From contig JAQFVV010006215.1 of NCBI GenBank assembly GCA_028023455.1, positions 6,121,230 through 6,185,229 on the forward strand: a stretch of 64,000 nt of DNA. Reading direction: 5' to 3'. Below, piece by piece: positions 38,054-50,771 of this stretch. The stretch's first letter is position 1. Each line of letters starts with the position of its first letter. The stretch comes from Epiperipatus broadwayi. Lineage: Eukaryota; Onychophora; Udeonychophora; Euonychophora; Peripatidae. Both the position numbers and the translations under genes were made by a program. Below the pieces are notes generated by a model. It was not told the DNA's origin. It was given only the letters and a program-made list of their open reading frames with translations, and made no database searches.

Positions 38054-39412
38054 AACTTCCATATTACTTCATTCTTTTTTTTCTTAGTCTTTCATTCACT
38101 TTCATCAATTTGTCAAAATATTATATTTTTAAATGAAGCTGGTTTATTAAAATAAAAATACAGGAATTAATAAGACGAACATCAAAACATGTCTATATAA
38201 CAATTTTATCAAATTAATGTCACATGACCCATTGAATTATATTTAATTTTCATTTATAAAATCAATTTTATGTCCATTGATCACTCAATGCTAACATAAA
38301 ATTGGTTACAAAAATGAAAAAAGTTGGCAAATTAACATAAATTAAAAAAAATCATGATGCTTTGGTGCGAATTACACCATTCTTTTGTATAAAAAGAAAT
38401 ATGATGCCAATTAACTACTAAAATACAGGGTTTGGAGAAAACTTTTGGTTTAAATTAGTTTTTTTTTTTTTGCTCTAATGAAGCTGAATCCTGCTTATTA
38501 TATTAATACAGTGAATCATTGTTTTATGCATATTAGACTTTGATATGATTTACATTTTTTAGTTAAAAGGCAATTTTTTATTGTTCATTACTCTTATTAA
38601 ATCGTAATTATATGTAGACCAACTATACTTTGAAATTGATGAAATTAAAAATGAAGTTAAGTTAAGCATTAGTCTTACTTATTATATATAGTTAAATTTA
38701 AATAAATAGTAATACAAAAGCAAACATCAGAAAAAACACACACACAAAAAGTTAAGCACTAGCACTTGGATTAAATGGTCTGAATAAACAAGTTCAGTTC
38801 CCAATTTATTTCTAAGCTTTAAGTGAACAAAATCAAAAAAAATAGTTCCATAATGCCTGATAATAATGAAGAAGGAGGAAGTTGTTTAACAATGAGAAAT
38901 ACATTAGAATTATTTTTTCAATTGCACTTTTTTTGGGCTCTTTCACCATTCATAAGTTGGCTTTTGTGAAACTATAGATTCATTGAAAAACAATTCCTGG
39001 AATGATGGAATTAAAACTGAAACTTAGTACTAATATTATTGGAAAACTTCACTCACATATCAAGCATACAAAATCAAGGCCCAAATACTTCTCATTTTCA
39101 CTTTAATTAAAATTCAGTATTACTGATTTACTTTGATATGTAAGTAAGAAAATGAGCCATAGATAAAGATATGTCATATCTGTTTATAAATTTCTTAACA
39201 CATTCAATCTTGTATCATGTCCCATATGTTTTTAAAAATATTTATGTAGGTACCTAACATAAAAGAAGGTGGTGAAATAAAGGAGCTACAGATTTGTAAA
39301 CCATATAAATTGCAAAGAAATCAAGTCATAGATCACATATGACCTAATTTAACAAGCTTGTATTACAAATGTTATCTAATGAGCTTGCCAATAGCTCGTA
39401 ATAAGCTTTTCA

Positions 39413-39475
39413 GAATATCCTCAACCGCAGACCGATTTCTGCTATTGGCTTCCTCAATGAGGTGCTAGAATATTC
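39413..39475 (-). ncRNA. Type I hammerhead motif, family A, left arm
   Basis: On the minus strand: outer stem I GAATATTC with GGATATTC, inner ACCTCA with TGCGGT (one mismatch), core TTGAGGA (C3 changed to T), stem II with AGC, GAAAT, and an intact GTC. The first core base change should impair it. Confidence 0.6.
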
Positions 39476-39668
39476 AAGCATTAGATTTAAAATATCAGGT
39501 CAAGCCCAGCACTTTATCTAATGGATAACTATTAAGTAGATATGGCTATTTAAGTTAGATAGCTAGATTTGAAGACATATAGATGTCTGAAAATTTCAGA
39601 TTTTCTACTTAATAGTTATCCATTAAATAAAGTGATAGGCTTGACCTGGTATTTTAAATCTAATGCTT

Positions 39669-39731
39669 GAATATCCTAGCACCTCGCTGAGGAAGCCAGC
39701 TGCAGAAACTGATCTGGAGTTGGGGATATTC
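39669..39731 (+). ncRNA. Type I hammerhead motif, family A, right arm
   Basis: GAATATCC (39669-39676) pairs perfectly with GGATATTC (39724-39731). Inner strand ACCTCG faces TGGAGT. Core CTGAGGA (39687-39693), stem II GC-CAGCT-GC, GAAA (39705-39708), then C-TG-ATC, where the usual G before TC is A. The 8-bp outer helix is the best-preserved stem I here. Confidence 0.68.
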
Positions 39732-39993
39732 TGAAAAAATTGTTAAGAGCTATTGGCAAGCTCATTAGATAACTATATAAATTAGATAAAATAAAATTAG
39801 TTTTATAAATGCAACAAAAACCTTACCAAAGTATACAATTTAAACAAATTTTGTAGCTGAGAATAGCGAATCTATTTGGACTACAATTGTTCTTAAGGCA
39901 TTGAGAATAGCAGCTATCAAAGACAAAAATCTACAGAAAGATCATGGACAAACAAGAATAGCAGATCTCAAAAAAGATTAAATATATATATAT

Positions 39994-40375
39994 TGTAACC
40001 TTATTATCCAACTCCATTTGAAATAGATAGATTGTCATTTGTGGTGTTTTAAAAAGATAGAAAAATTTTACATTTTTTTTATATAAATTTGAAGTAAATT
40101 ACATTAATATGTAATTGAAGGAAAAACCCGATATTTTTTTTTTTACATATGTCTGTTCAGAGTATGTTATTTATATTTTTCTTTACCTTATCATATATTA
40201 TGTTGGTATTATAAATTAGTTAGATTTTTTTCTGTTTGTTTTCTGCTTTATTAAAATAATAAATTTCAACAACATAAATAAATATCTTATGGGAGATTAC
40301 AAAATCCATACACAATGGAATCAGATATGAATGTCATTCATAATTATTTGAACCTATGGAAAATATGTAATTGCA
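39994..40375 (+). repeat. Left LTR-like flank of gypsy relic, internally deleted
   Basis: 40058-40218 matches 41679-41845, and 40233-40372 matches 44236-44375, with the intervening 2.4 kb absent. Its first 60 bases have no counterpart at the inner edge of the right flank. Confidence 0.65.
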
Positions 40376-40904
40376 ATTAATTGATATGTTAGGTATGCTG
40401 ATTCTTTAAATGAAATAATTTCCATAACAAGGTATTGTATTATCGAACTTATTATTATTTTTCTACGATAAAAATTAATATTATTATTTTATTATGATTT
40501 TTCTTTTTATATTTATGAACACAAATAGTGCTCACTTATGACATCATTTTGGGGTATCTTGACAAGTACCAGAATTTAGGTGTGGACATTTAATATTGTA
40601 TTTTGTTCCAATATTTAAATTATTTGTTTTGTTGTATGTTCCATCTGTAAATAAAATGTAAATATTAGTGTAAAAAAGTGTTAGTGTAATTTTTGTAATA
40701 TGGTTGTTCCAAATCATTAATCACCAATTCAATTGATTTCGAGCCATTACAGATTAATGGAAATGTTATTGATTACATATTTCAATTACATTATCAATTC
40801 ATCATTGTAATCATAAATGCTGATTATCAAGTACTCTTTGGGATTTGAGAAATAGGATTATTTAAATTATTTAATGAGTGATTAATAGAATCCTATTGGC
40901 GCTA

Positions 40905-41741
40905 GATTTATGGGCCTGTTCCATGATTTAACTGGCAGAAGGTTATTCTAGTTGCATACAATGTGTTCTCAAAGTTGGTTTCGGCATATCCTGTACCAAA
41001 AACAGATGCCAAAAACGTTATTTAAGTGTCTAACTAATTATCAATTCGCGTTAGCTGGCAAACCTGATTTAATTTTAACGGATCACAACACTGCATTTGT
41101 GTCCAGAAAATGGAGTCAGTGGGTCCGAATTCAGAATATTAAACATATTATAAGTTCAATAAGGAACCCACAGTCCAATCCCTGTGAACGCATTATGCGG
41201 GAACCTGGATGTCTCTCTAGAGTATATGTTAGAAACGATCATAGGCAATGGGTAAATAGATTTCCCGAAGTGATTAAATACATTAATATAACCTTTAATG
41301 AATCAACAGGGTTGACGCCAATTAGGCTCCATTATGGGAAGTATGAGCCCTTGCTTATTAGGATTCCATTACCCCTCATTAGAGAGGAGATAAATAGTGG
41401 TAATGATCTAATTAGGGCCCCAAATAAATTAAAACAAAAGAGTCAAAAAAAGAGTGAAACAATCTAAAACTAGGCCACATCCTTTTAAGGTCAGTGACCT
41501 TGTACTATTGTGTATCCCTGATGTCAGCAATGTTCAGAAAAACCAGTTTAAAAAGTTTTTTAGCTTACACGAAGGTCCTTACCAGATTGACAGCCAGGTT
41601 GGTGAGAATGCTTTTATGCTTTCAACCCCTGAGGGATTAAAAAGGACATACAATGCCCATAGTCTCATACCTTATCCTACAGAAAAATTTTATATATTTT
41701 TTAATATAAATTTGAAGGAAATTACATTAATATGCAATTGA
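40905..41741 (+). pseudogene. Gypsy integrase fragment with GPY/F module
   Basis: From about 40905 a broken frame resembles the start of the integrase core. The frame 40952-41467 then gives LILTDHNTAFVSRKW (second catalytic Asp) and SSIRNPQSNPCERIMRE (catalytic Glu), 34 residues apart as in the D,D-35-E fold. Next come FNESTGLTPIRLHYGKYEP and a shift to the frame at 41454-41741, with FKVSDLVLL and FFSLHEGPYQI, the GPY/F module. Integrase joins element ends to target DNA. This copy has at least two frameshifts and lacks its N-terminal zinc-binding part. The style is common in insect gypsy elements. Confidence 0.8.
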
Positions 41742-44379
41742 AGGAAAAACCCGATATACTTTTTTTTTACATAAATCTGTTCAGAATATGTTATTTACAT
41801 TTTTCTTTAGCTTATTATATATTATTTTGATATTATAAATTGGATTATAATGATTGATGTCTCAGTATGCCATAACTTAAGGCAGGGTTAATTAGTGCAA
41901 TTGAAACTGATCATATCAATAATTAAATTTTCCTATACTTTCTCATATTAATTAAAATAAATGTAGTTTAAAAATTTAGTATAATTTTATATTGGTTTTA
42001 TTAAAAAGTGAAATAAAGAAATTTGGTTTATTGGATTTGAAAGGGCTTTAAACTAAGTCTAATTCAGTTTAATTAAGTGATCAGTTATAAATTCTTTCAA
42101 CTATATTTTTTTATTATTATTGTATCAGTTTTCAGACATGTCATAATAAATATGCAAATGAAGATAAGATTTTTTTTTTGAGAGAAGTTCTGTTCATTTC
42201 AAGGAGTAACATAAGAAAAGTAAGGAAGAAAAATTTCTCATAGAGTATTTTAAAAGAAAACAAAATTGGTAATATCAATTTATTATTATTTAAAATTAGG
42301 ATGTGCTCATTTATTATGAATACGTAAAAGCTCAAAAATTTCTGTCCTAAGAAACATTTGTTCTGACTCTTTCGATCTATGACTGGGGAAACAATATTCA
42401 TCATTGTTATAGAATGTGTTGCAATATTCAACAACATTAAGCAAATTAAAGTAAAGGAAAAGAGAACGGAATAAGCAAATTAAAATTCCAGTTCCATTTT
42501 AAAATGTTGATCAAGTCAAAAGGAATATTACTGATTAAATAACATTCTTTCATATTAATATTTCAGATTTTTGTGCTACTTGGAGAAATTCATTTATTCA
42601 CTAGTTAATGCAATTGCTAAAATTACTTTGGATATACGGACGTTAACATTTAATCATAAATCTATTGCTGTCAGTGAAGTTGCAAAATTATATATTGTGC
42701 TTTGGATTTTCTTGTTGCTGGGATAAAACCATTCATTAAATGATTAATGAAATCTTTAAAGCTTATTTGGATATTTTAACAATGTATATAATTTATTTAA
42801 GAATGCCATATTAATGTAATTGTGAAAGTAAATATTTGATAAAAGATAAAGAATTAACCCAGAGTAACTTATAGTATTATCATGAAAATAAAACTCTACA
42901 ATTAAAAAATTATATTAGAAGTTGTTCTGAAATAGAAAATACGTGATGGGATGTTCATGCAAAGTAAATTATGGTATGAGTATCTGAAAATATGTAAATA
43001 TCTAAGCGTTTCCTAGGAATAGTAGAATATTGCAATGAGAAGCAAGAACTTAAATAATATTCGAACAAACGCTGAATATATTCTAAGCATTGAGTATTAT
43101 TTTGAGTATTTTGGGCAAGATGGTATATAGTTTAAAAGTGTGTGTTTATTTTATTTTATGTTCAATAATTACATATACGTCTCTGTTATATTATATGCTA
43201 TGTCAATTGTTGATTGCTGATTAAAATAAAGGTAATATAATATAATATTTGATCTAAAAGGGGGGATGGGTGATGGTCATTAGTGATCCAAATTCATCAT
43301 TATTGGTTTTCAAAAGATATTAAATAATATTAAGATCTTAATATTGGGTTAAACATTGTGAGGATGAAATTCATTATTATTATTTCTTGTAAGATATGTT
43401 AAATAGTATTATATTTTTAGCTTATTAATTTTATATCGTAATTTTCAAGTATTTCAACAGCACAATTAATCAATACTGGGTTTAAAATGAAAGAGGATTT
43501 TAATAATATGAATAATTTGTAAATTAATGATGGTTGGTGTGAGATTATCTTAAATTCATTGTGTACATGCTAACACATATTTATAACTGATCATTATCAT
43601 TATTAATAACAATTTATGAATCTGGAAAATGAATGTTAAATAAGGTTAAGTATTCATGGTTGATGATTGGTGCAGGTGACTATTTTGCAGCTGTGAATCT
43701 TTCGTTGGATATCACTGGTTTTTCATTTTAAACTATTATTAAAAAGTCGTTAGTTGTTTTGTAGTGTCGTGGAAATGTCCGACACAATATCTTACAAGGT
43801 AGTCATAATCTTAATGAATATGCTTGAAGATATGATGTATTAAGGAAGTTGTTGATCTTTTACTATTTAGTTCAAGTATATTCAGATTTTTTTCTGTATC
43901 CATACAGGTACTGATAGACACCTGGATATTTAGTTCAAGAATATTCAGACATGACCCTATACTGATATTCTTATTGTAGACATGTTCCTTTAAGGTCTAT
44001 GTTAGTAATGTTACCTAGTATATCGAACATAGAGCCACTGTTGTGTGGATAATTATTGTTTGGTAATTGTTGATCATGAATAACTTAAAGAAGGTATGCA
44101 AGGTATATTTTTACAGGTTGAATGAATATTTGTGATTCAGCTAACCTCCAATCTAATATAAGTTAAAGTAATGTACTAAGGAAATTGTTGAAACCAAGAG
44201 TACAATCAGTTCGTTCTAATATACCCAAGGTTTTGTAACTGTTTGTTTTCTGCTTTATTAAAATAATAAATTTCAACAACATAAATAAATATCTTATGGG
44301 AGATAAGAAAATTCATAAACAATGGAATTAGATATGAATGTCATTCATACTTATTTGAACCTATGGATAAGTTGTTACA
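41679..44379 (+). repeat. Right LTR-like flank of gypsy relic, about 2.7 kb
   Basis: Begins inside the last codons of the integrase frame and ends GTTGTTACA before AATATATATTCG. It includes a small perfect hairpin GTGTCG...CGACAC at 43764-43785. If the whole stretch is LTR it is very long, and a nested insertion is an alternative. Confidence 0.5.
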
Positions 44380-45713
44380 ATATATATTCGATTTGTGTAT
44401 GCTGCAGATTTTAAAAGAATGGATACATAAAATAAAATGCTTTTTATTTATTTTTTATAATACATAAAATCAATAATGAATTGTTTGACATAATAACTGT
44501 AATTCATAAATAAATTCTTTTCTTTTGAGCAATTAGGATAACTTAAAAGGTTTAATTACAGGCTTATGGTCATTTTTCAGAGTTCACCTTTTTCGGCAGT
44601 TAATCCAATTCAAATAAAGGAAAAATAAAATTATTAAAGATTTAGAATTTTAACATAAAAAATGAATTTTATTAACTGTAAAATTTATCTTGAGAAACCA
44701 GTTTCCATGGAGTAAAAAACTCTGGTAATTACTAAAATATTAGAACAAAATTAATATGTATTCATTATCACTGTTTCCTTTTTTAAAATTTTTCTAAGTA
44801 ATTCTTCATTCTGTGTACTTGATCTTCCAATTCATGCCCATATTTCTTTATAATTGGCTTTATATATTTTACTACTATCATTTTTTTTTATCTCATCAAG
44901 AAAATTAGACTAAATCTTCCTTTCTTTCATTTATATTACTGCATTAATTCAGTTAGTTGAAAACCACAAGCAAGAAAAATATGAAATAATACCAAGAAAA
45001 TTCCCTTATAATAGATAAGCTGTGAATTTCTGTATTTAGAAGAATTTCTGAATTGCTGATTTTGGGAATTGTATTGATAAACTGAATTAAGTATCAAATC
45101 AAAATGCAATTCAGAGATTATGACCATTAATTTTATTGAAGGATTAGCTTCTGAAATACGTTTCTTTCACTATAAAATAAAGTGATTAAAAAGAATCTAG
45201 TAATATTAGTCTAATAATGAACAAATAGCAATAAACTGTAAAAGTTAAAATGTTTAAATTCAAATGGTCATTTCTATTCCAGTAACTGGATTGGAAAAAA
45301 TACTAAAAGTGAAAACTTTTTAAAATATGATCAATAAAAAAAATATTTTTTTTTTTAAAAAATAAAAATCATTTAGTTTAAACTATGGGTTAAACTAATC
45401 AACCTTACTAAAATATAAAGTTGCTGTCCTATTGTTGGACATATATAATTATACTGACAAATTCAAACTGTTGGCATTTTAAATGGCATAAAATGAGTAA
45501 AAGATGGCTTACTGAGTGGATTCAATGCAAATAATACTTTCTATGGAATATCATATCCAAAAACCTATTACAGGAATCTGCTATTGATTAATCAAATAAC
45601 ACTAATAGAACTAGTTACAGAGTAAAATGAGATTATTCTCATTTAATTTCATTACAGTTTTGCATTTAAAAACAAACATCATTCAATGACAAAAAAAAAA
45701 AAAATAAACAAAC

Positions 45714-45875
45714 CTGTAAGCTCATTTTATCAAAACTGCCTGTGAGATTATTATATACATAGGGTGGGGTGCTATTAACAATAGGAGCATTAGGATGACT
45801 TTGTTGCTGTGGATTCTGCGGATAATTAGATGTCATAGGAGGCTGTGGAGGCCCAGTAGGAAGATATCCAGGACC
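45714..45875 (-). CDS. Sec24AB: Sec24 exon, Pro/Gln/Asn-rich arm
   Basis: A 162-base exon, exactly 54 codons, phase 0 at both ends. The acceptor is ATTTTTTAG. The donor is GTTTGT, a weaker donor than the others. The product reads GPGYLPTGPPQPPMTSNYPQ, then a Gln/Pro/Asn run, then VYNNLTGSFDKMSLQ. The last part resembles the short helical stretch seen shortly before the conserved core in metazoan Sec24A/B. It joins in frame to the next exon 25 kb away. Confidence 0.9.
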
Positions 45876-46993
45876 CTAAAAAATATATAATAATTAATAT
45901 ATATATATGTATTTTTTTTTACCATTATTGGTAATCTATTAACTACCCTGAATTCTTAATATTATATGCAACAGTTATCAAATATAGAAGTTACAAAAAG
46001 TAATGTGAAAAACTGAAAGTCTATTCAATAGAATTTAAGTACAGGACTATCACTAGATAAACAACTTATAATCCTCCTATATTTACATTCTAATTAAAAA
46101 TTATATCTGCAGTGTAGAAAATATTTTAATTATATCTTATTATGAAATTATTAATCTATCTTCAGGCAAAGAAATTAATAGATACATATCATTGTCATAA
46201 TTTCATGGAAATTTAAATAAAAAATACAGCCATATTTAATAATAGTTACAATTTAAATGCTCAAGAAAGTTTAAACATCTATGATTATAAATTTATTATG
46301 CTTTTATTTTATGATAATGCTTAATTATTATATATCAAAGTTTTTGTAAGACATCACAAAATAAATAAATTAAACTTATGAAAAGATATTATAAAGTTCT
46401 AATTTATTTAAAATTTGTTAAGAAAATTAAAAGCAATAATAAAGAATCTTAATGACAATAATGTCAATCTAAAAAACAGTTTACATTTATAAAAAAAAAA
46501 ATCAAGATGAAATACAGAAATAATTAGAAGAAAAAAACAGTAGATGGTGAAGAAAACTGAAAAAAAAAAGATAACAATATCATGAGGGAATTTGAAAACC
46601 AGAACCAAAAAACAGACATAGAAAAAAATATGAAGCTTGCATATTCTTGGATGATTGATGATGAATCTAACAAGATAATTCTAATGACAGCATAACTAAT
46701 TTTCACTAAACTCTTTAGCTTTGATTATACAACAAATAAATCTTTTAATACAAAATGAGAAAGTTTAAAAAACTAAACCAATTTGATAAACTCTGATATG
46801 TGATTTGCATTTATAACTAAGTAAATGTGGAATATCTTTCAGTATGACCCCCACACAATTTCATGATATTTTTTAAGAATTAGTTGCAATAAAAAAGTAC
46901 AATAGTTTAAATAGATCTTGAATCAGGAAAGAGGGAAACAAAGAATAATAGTAACATTTTAATAAAATATTTAAATATATATAAAATTAAACC

Positions 46994-47700
46994 ATTAAAC
47001 ATCACATGATCACCAATTCTTTATGCTTACACAAGCAGTTTATCAGAAGCACAACTCTCCTTACAGTAGCACCACTTAGTGCAAGCCAGAGCAATCAATG
47101 AATGCAGGAAGGTTTGTGCATAAAATCCCTATCTAGTGCCTACTCATCCAATATCTCCAGACTAGTTTCCAGCTTGTGGCTCCCATTGGTGAAGACCCTT
47201 GGATCTGAGAGCACTGCACCTAGATCTTAGGATCTAATGCAACCCTCCAGCAGCCACCTTTTATTTTATTAGATAATTATAAAGCTTCGAATCCAAAATA
47301 AACACACAATAATGTTTTCAATTCAAGCTCATTAACTTATGTAGTTGTATAGATCTGAACTCAGTTCAGCATTCATATTTTTTATTGTCTTTGGTTCTTT
47401 AATAACCACAATCACCATAATCCTATTGGGCAGGATTGGTATTAAATCACTAAACATCACATAATCACCATTCTTTATGCTTATTAAGCCACTAAATATC
47501 ACATGATCACCATTCTTTATGCTTACACAAGCTGTTTACACAGAGGCAAAACTCTCCATACAATAGTGCCACTCAGTGCAAGCCAGAGTAATCAATGGAT
47601 GAAGGAAGGTTTGTATATAAAATCCCTATCTAGTGCCTATTCATCCTGCATCCATTGATTACTCTGGCTTGCACTAGGTGGAGCTACTATATGGAGTTTA
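46994..47700. mobile_element. Family B hammerhead element, tandem plus fold-back
   Basis: One unit starts ACCATTAAACATCACATGATC (46990s). A second, partial start occurs near 47453 and again near 47493 (CACTAAATATCACATGATC). The right end from about 47649 is an inverted copy of the CAGAGTAATCAATGGATG segment and finishes ACTATATGGAG before a (TA)n tract. The target duplication is not clear because both flanks are TA-rich. No protein is encoded. Confidence 0.68.
47146..47204 (-). ncRNA. Family B hammerhead motif, decayed core
   Basis: On the minus strand: outer stem I ATCCAA pairs perfectly with TTGGAT, stem II AGCCACAAGCT, then GGAAACTAGTC and TGGAGATATTGG. The CTGATGA core has become CCAATGG, so it is surely inactive. 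Confidence 0.6.
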
Positions 47701-47989
47701 ACCTCTGTATATATATATATATTTAATGTGCATATGCACATATGATAATTAATATTTTATAAATCTCAATATATCTGTTCTTGATTAATTAATATATTAT
47801 CAAGATTGAATAACACATTGACCATTAAAGATAGCAGAAGTAAAATACATAAGAAAAAATTTAAGAATATATAGTAAAAAAAAAAAAAGAATTAGATTCC
47901 TAAGACCAATAAGATTTTGAGAAAATGATTAAAATTATACCAGTGGAATAAAAGATTAAATGATGTAAAAACCCAATGAAACTGTATAG

Positions 47990-49330
47990 GATTAAAAAAA
48001 AATGATTATCAAAAAACAGAAGGACAAATTAAAAATTATAAAACAGCAATTTAAGGCAAATTACAATAAGATAAAGAAGTCAGAAAGAATACATAAATAT
48101 TGTTTGAAAGTTTATTGTAGAAACAAAGAAAAATACAGTGAAGATTACAATAAAACACAATCAAAAAAATTAATAAAAGAACTTACTCAAATTATACCAC
48201 CACGTTATAATAGTGAAGATATTTTAGTGGGGGTAAAAATAGCAATGACTAATCTGTAGAATAGGAGCACTGATAATAGCATAGTTTATATTAAAAAATT
48301 TATGAATTGTATAAGAATGCAAGGAAGGGAGATATAATGCTTTAAAAGCACTTACAAAAGCATTCAGTGATAATCTGTAAAAACATAAGCAAGACAGAAA
48401 GTAAAAATTATAGAAATCACTGTATTAGCAATGGAGTCAAAATCTCACTTAACATTATAAATAAAAAATTAAAATTCAGACAAAAATAGGACACAAAGAT
48501 CGACTAATAGCATAGAAAATCAGAAAAAAAAGGAAAAACCTATATCTGTCTGTGATGATAATTTTTGTTCTTGAATTGTGTAAATTAGACAATAATCTTA
48601 TCAATCTTCTAAAGAATATCTATGATAATTCAAAAATTGCTGTGAAATGTGTAAAAATTTGAAGCTGGTTTGAATTTGGAAAAGACATAAGAAATTTAAT
48701 TGTATTAAGCATATTCACCACACATCTGACAGAGTAATGGTTAAGATCTAAAACAAGTGCCAAGAAACATCAGTGCATTAAAAAAGAATAAATAATTAAA
48801 AACATGCAGAAAACAGAATTATCATGAAGTTAAAAACATTGAGGTCAACAAAAAAGATTGTAAATGAAAAACCAATATGGATATGGATTATATATAAGTA
48901 TTGCTAAAACAACAGCAATAGTACTTGGAAGAGACAGAGAGAAGAAAAATGAATAAGAATTATATAATGTGGAACATTTTATATACCATATAAACAATAT
49001 GATTTAGATTGCCAAAAGAAAAAAAAAATAGTCACAGCAAAAACACTTTCATAAATCATCAATAGAATATGGAAAACCCAAAGATACTAGATTATAAAGT
49101 AAGTCAGATGTACTGGACAGATGCATATTTATTAGTATATTATAAAAAAGTGAAAATGAGTAATATTAATAGATTCAATGACATGAATCTTATGGCATTT
49201 AAAAGAGCATATTGTAGAAAATTAGTAGCTGGATGAAAAAAGTTTCCAATAAATAATTATATCTATAAAAAAAGAAAAATTGAGAAAAAATTTATTATTA
49301 AAGAAAGTTAGAATTGTTAACCCTCATATT
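47990..49330 (+). pseudogene. Very decayed LINE, plus strand
   Basis: An A-rich strand with scattered coding echoes. Around 48596-48710 it reads LINLLKNIYDNSKIAVKC then SWFEFGKDIRN, the stretch before RT motif B. Earlier a basic region (48002-48259) and later a tail (about 49100-49260) are in plausible LINE order. Family not assignable. Confidence 0.45.
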
Positions 49331-50771
49331 CAAATGTATAACTGAAAACTAAAAACCCCAATTTTAAGCAATATATGACATAATCAAAAGAGAAGAACTA
49401 TCAATGACAATTCTACTCAACATATAAAGTTTCATTCAGGATGTCAACTTTATGTTTATCTATCAATATGTACTTTGCTTTTAATATTAAATGTTAACAC
49501 CTTCTTATTAAGTAGTTGCAAATAATATGCATTAATTAAATTAAAAAAAACTCAATTAATAAGTAATTATATGTAAAAATTATTGAAATACTTTATTATG
49601 TGAAATTTGGCTTCTTTTTGCACTAAAATTAGTACATTTCGCATGTTTTTTTCATATAATGTCTCCAACATTTCGAAGAATGCTTATTTTTATTAAAGGA
49701 TAGAGAAAGTATGAATTCAATAATTAAAGTCTACCTTTTATTTATTTTTTTTTTGAATAGTGGTAACATTCTAATCAACAATTCAAAGTTTACTATAACT
49801 GATTCTAGAAAAAATAAACGTTTTTATTAATTGAACTGCTGACTTTATGAAAAAGATTATAAGTGGTGTATATATATATATATGTCTGAATTCTGCAACA
49901 AAATTTTCTTAAGTTATTTGAAGAACTTTCTTGGTATTGCAAAACGATAAAGCACAAGATATAATCAATTCCAAATATTCCATATTAAAATCTTTTATTA
50001 CATTCATCTCTACTGAAATCTAATCTTTTTAGTGACAATTCCTTGCAACAGTATATAAAATATTTATTTATTCATAACTTATTTATTTTTATAAATAATT
50101 TGTTTCAGCATTATTTTGATTAAAAAATTTATTTCTCTGAGTCCTTCTAAAATTTAGCAATCAACTAGCTTTTTAGCCAAATTTGCCTGACTTTTCAAAA
50201 AAAATTAATATTTTAAATTGTCCAATAATAAAAACTGAATGATTGTCTAAAATAATAGCAATTACAAAACCAAAATACTACAATAAAAAAGAGGTTTCAC
50301 TGTGCAAATTTGATTTGTTTGTTCAAAAAAAATGTTACATGCAATTAAAATAAACTAGAATTATGAAAATTGCCAAAGTATCTATTCTTCAAAAGTTAAA
50401 AAGCATAATTAAAATTTAATTTTTTCTATATAAATTGTATTCTAGTTCTAGGAAAAAAAAGTTATTAGGAATAAAATGGTGGTGAATAAAAATGAAAGGA
50501 CATAATGAGATTTTCATTTCTTTACTAAATATTATGCTTTGATCCTACCCTAGCTTTTCTTTAACTGATTTAAAGAGTGCAATGTAAAATAAAAAGCAGA
50601 TAAAAAAATGTAAACAAACTTGTTAATCATTCCATTTCTTTTAAACAAGTATAAAGTAATAATATTTCAATACTAAAAGACACCACTATCAAAAAACAAC
50701 CAAAAAAGATGTGATATAAAAAAATGTCTTGGATGTTAACTAAAAAAAAATTTTTCTGGTCAAAAGCTTAC

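Larger units (their letters stand above)
39312..39770. mobile_element. Family A hammerhead fold-back element, 459 bp, 13-bp TSD
   Basis: AACCATATAAATT (39299-39311) and AACTATATAAATT (39771-39783) flank it, with one mismatch. After a leader starting GCAAAGAAATCAAGTCAT, nearly everything from CTAATGAGCTTGCCAATAG to CTATTGGCAAGCTCATTAG is one inverted repeat with arms of about 165 bases and a short spacer. Each arm holds a hammerhead motif on opposite strands (39413-39475 minus, 39669-39731 plus). No protein. The leader matches the inner boundary of the element at 26611-27290. Confidence 0.82.
39994..44379 (+). mobile_element. Ty3/gypsy-type LTR retrotransposon relic
   Basis: Outer ends are TGTAAC (39994) and GTTACA (44374-44379), each beside an AT repeat, suggesting insertion into (TA)n. 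Two related flanks are visible: about 39994-40375 and 41679-44379. Both contain GAAGGAAAAACCCGATAT followed later by TTTCTGCTTTATTAAAATAA. The left flank lacks about 2.4 kb present in the right one. Between them lies a damaged integrase. Gag, protease, RT and RNase H are missing. Confidence 0.68.
20386..45713 (-). other. Sec24 intron, 25.3 kb, packed with mobile elements
   Basis: Donor GTTTGT (complement at 45708-45713), acceptor TTAAG ending at 20386. From right to left it holds a gypsy relic (39994-44379), a family A hammerhead element (39312-39770), a family C hammerhead region and family B remnant (37525-38065), an RTE LINE (31312-33070), a hAT element (28779-30640), a duplicated-target insertion (28231-28378), a family A element (26611-27290) and a hairpin (24832-25043). 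I see nothing identifiable in 20390-24800, 25050-26590, 33070-37520 or 44380-45710. The stretch 22300-24000 has weakly coding-like minus-strand runs that may be a dead transposase. Confidence 0.85.
45876..50771 (-). other. Sec24 intron, 4.9 kb
   Basis: Bounded by GTAAGC (complement at 50766-50771) and TTTTTTAG ending at 45876. It contains a family B hammerhead element near 46994-47700 and a heavily decayed, A-rich LINE on the plus strand at about 47990-49330. The parts 45876-46990 and 49340-50770 are A/T-rich with no gene that I can see. Confidence 0.8.
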
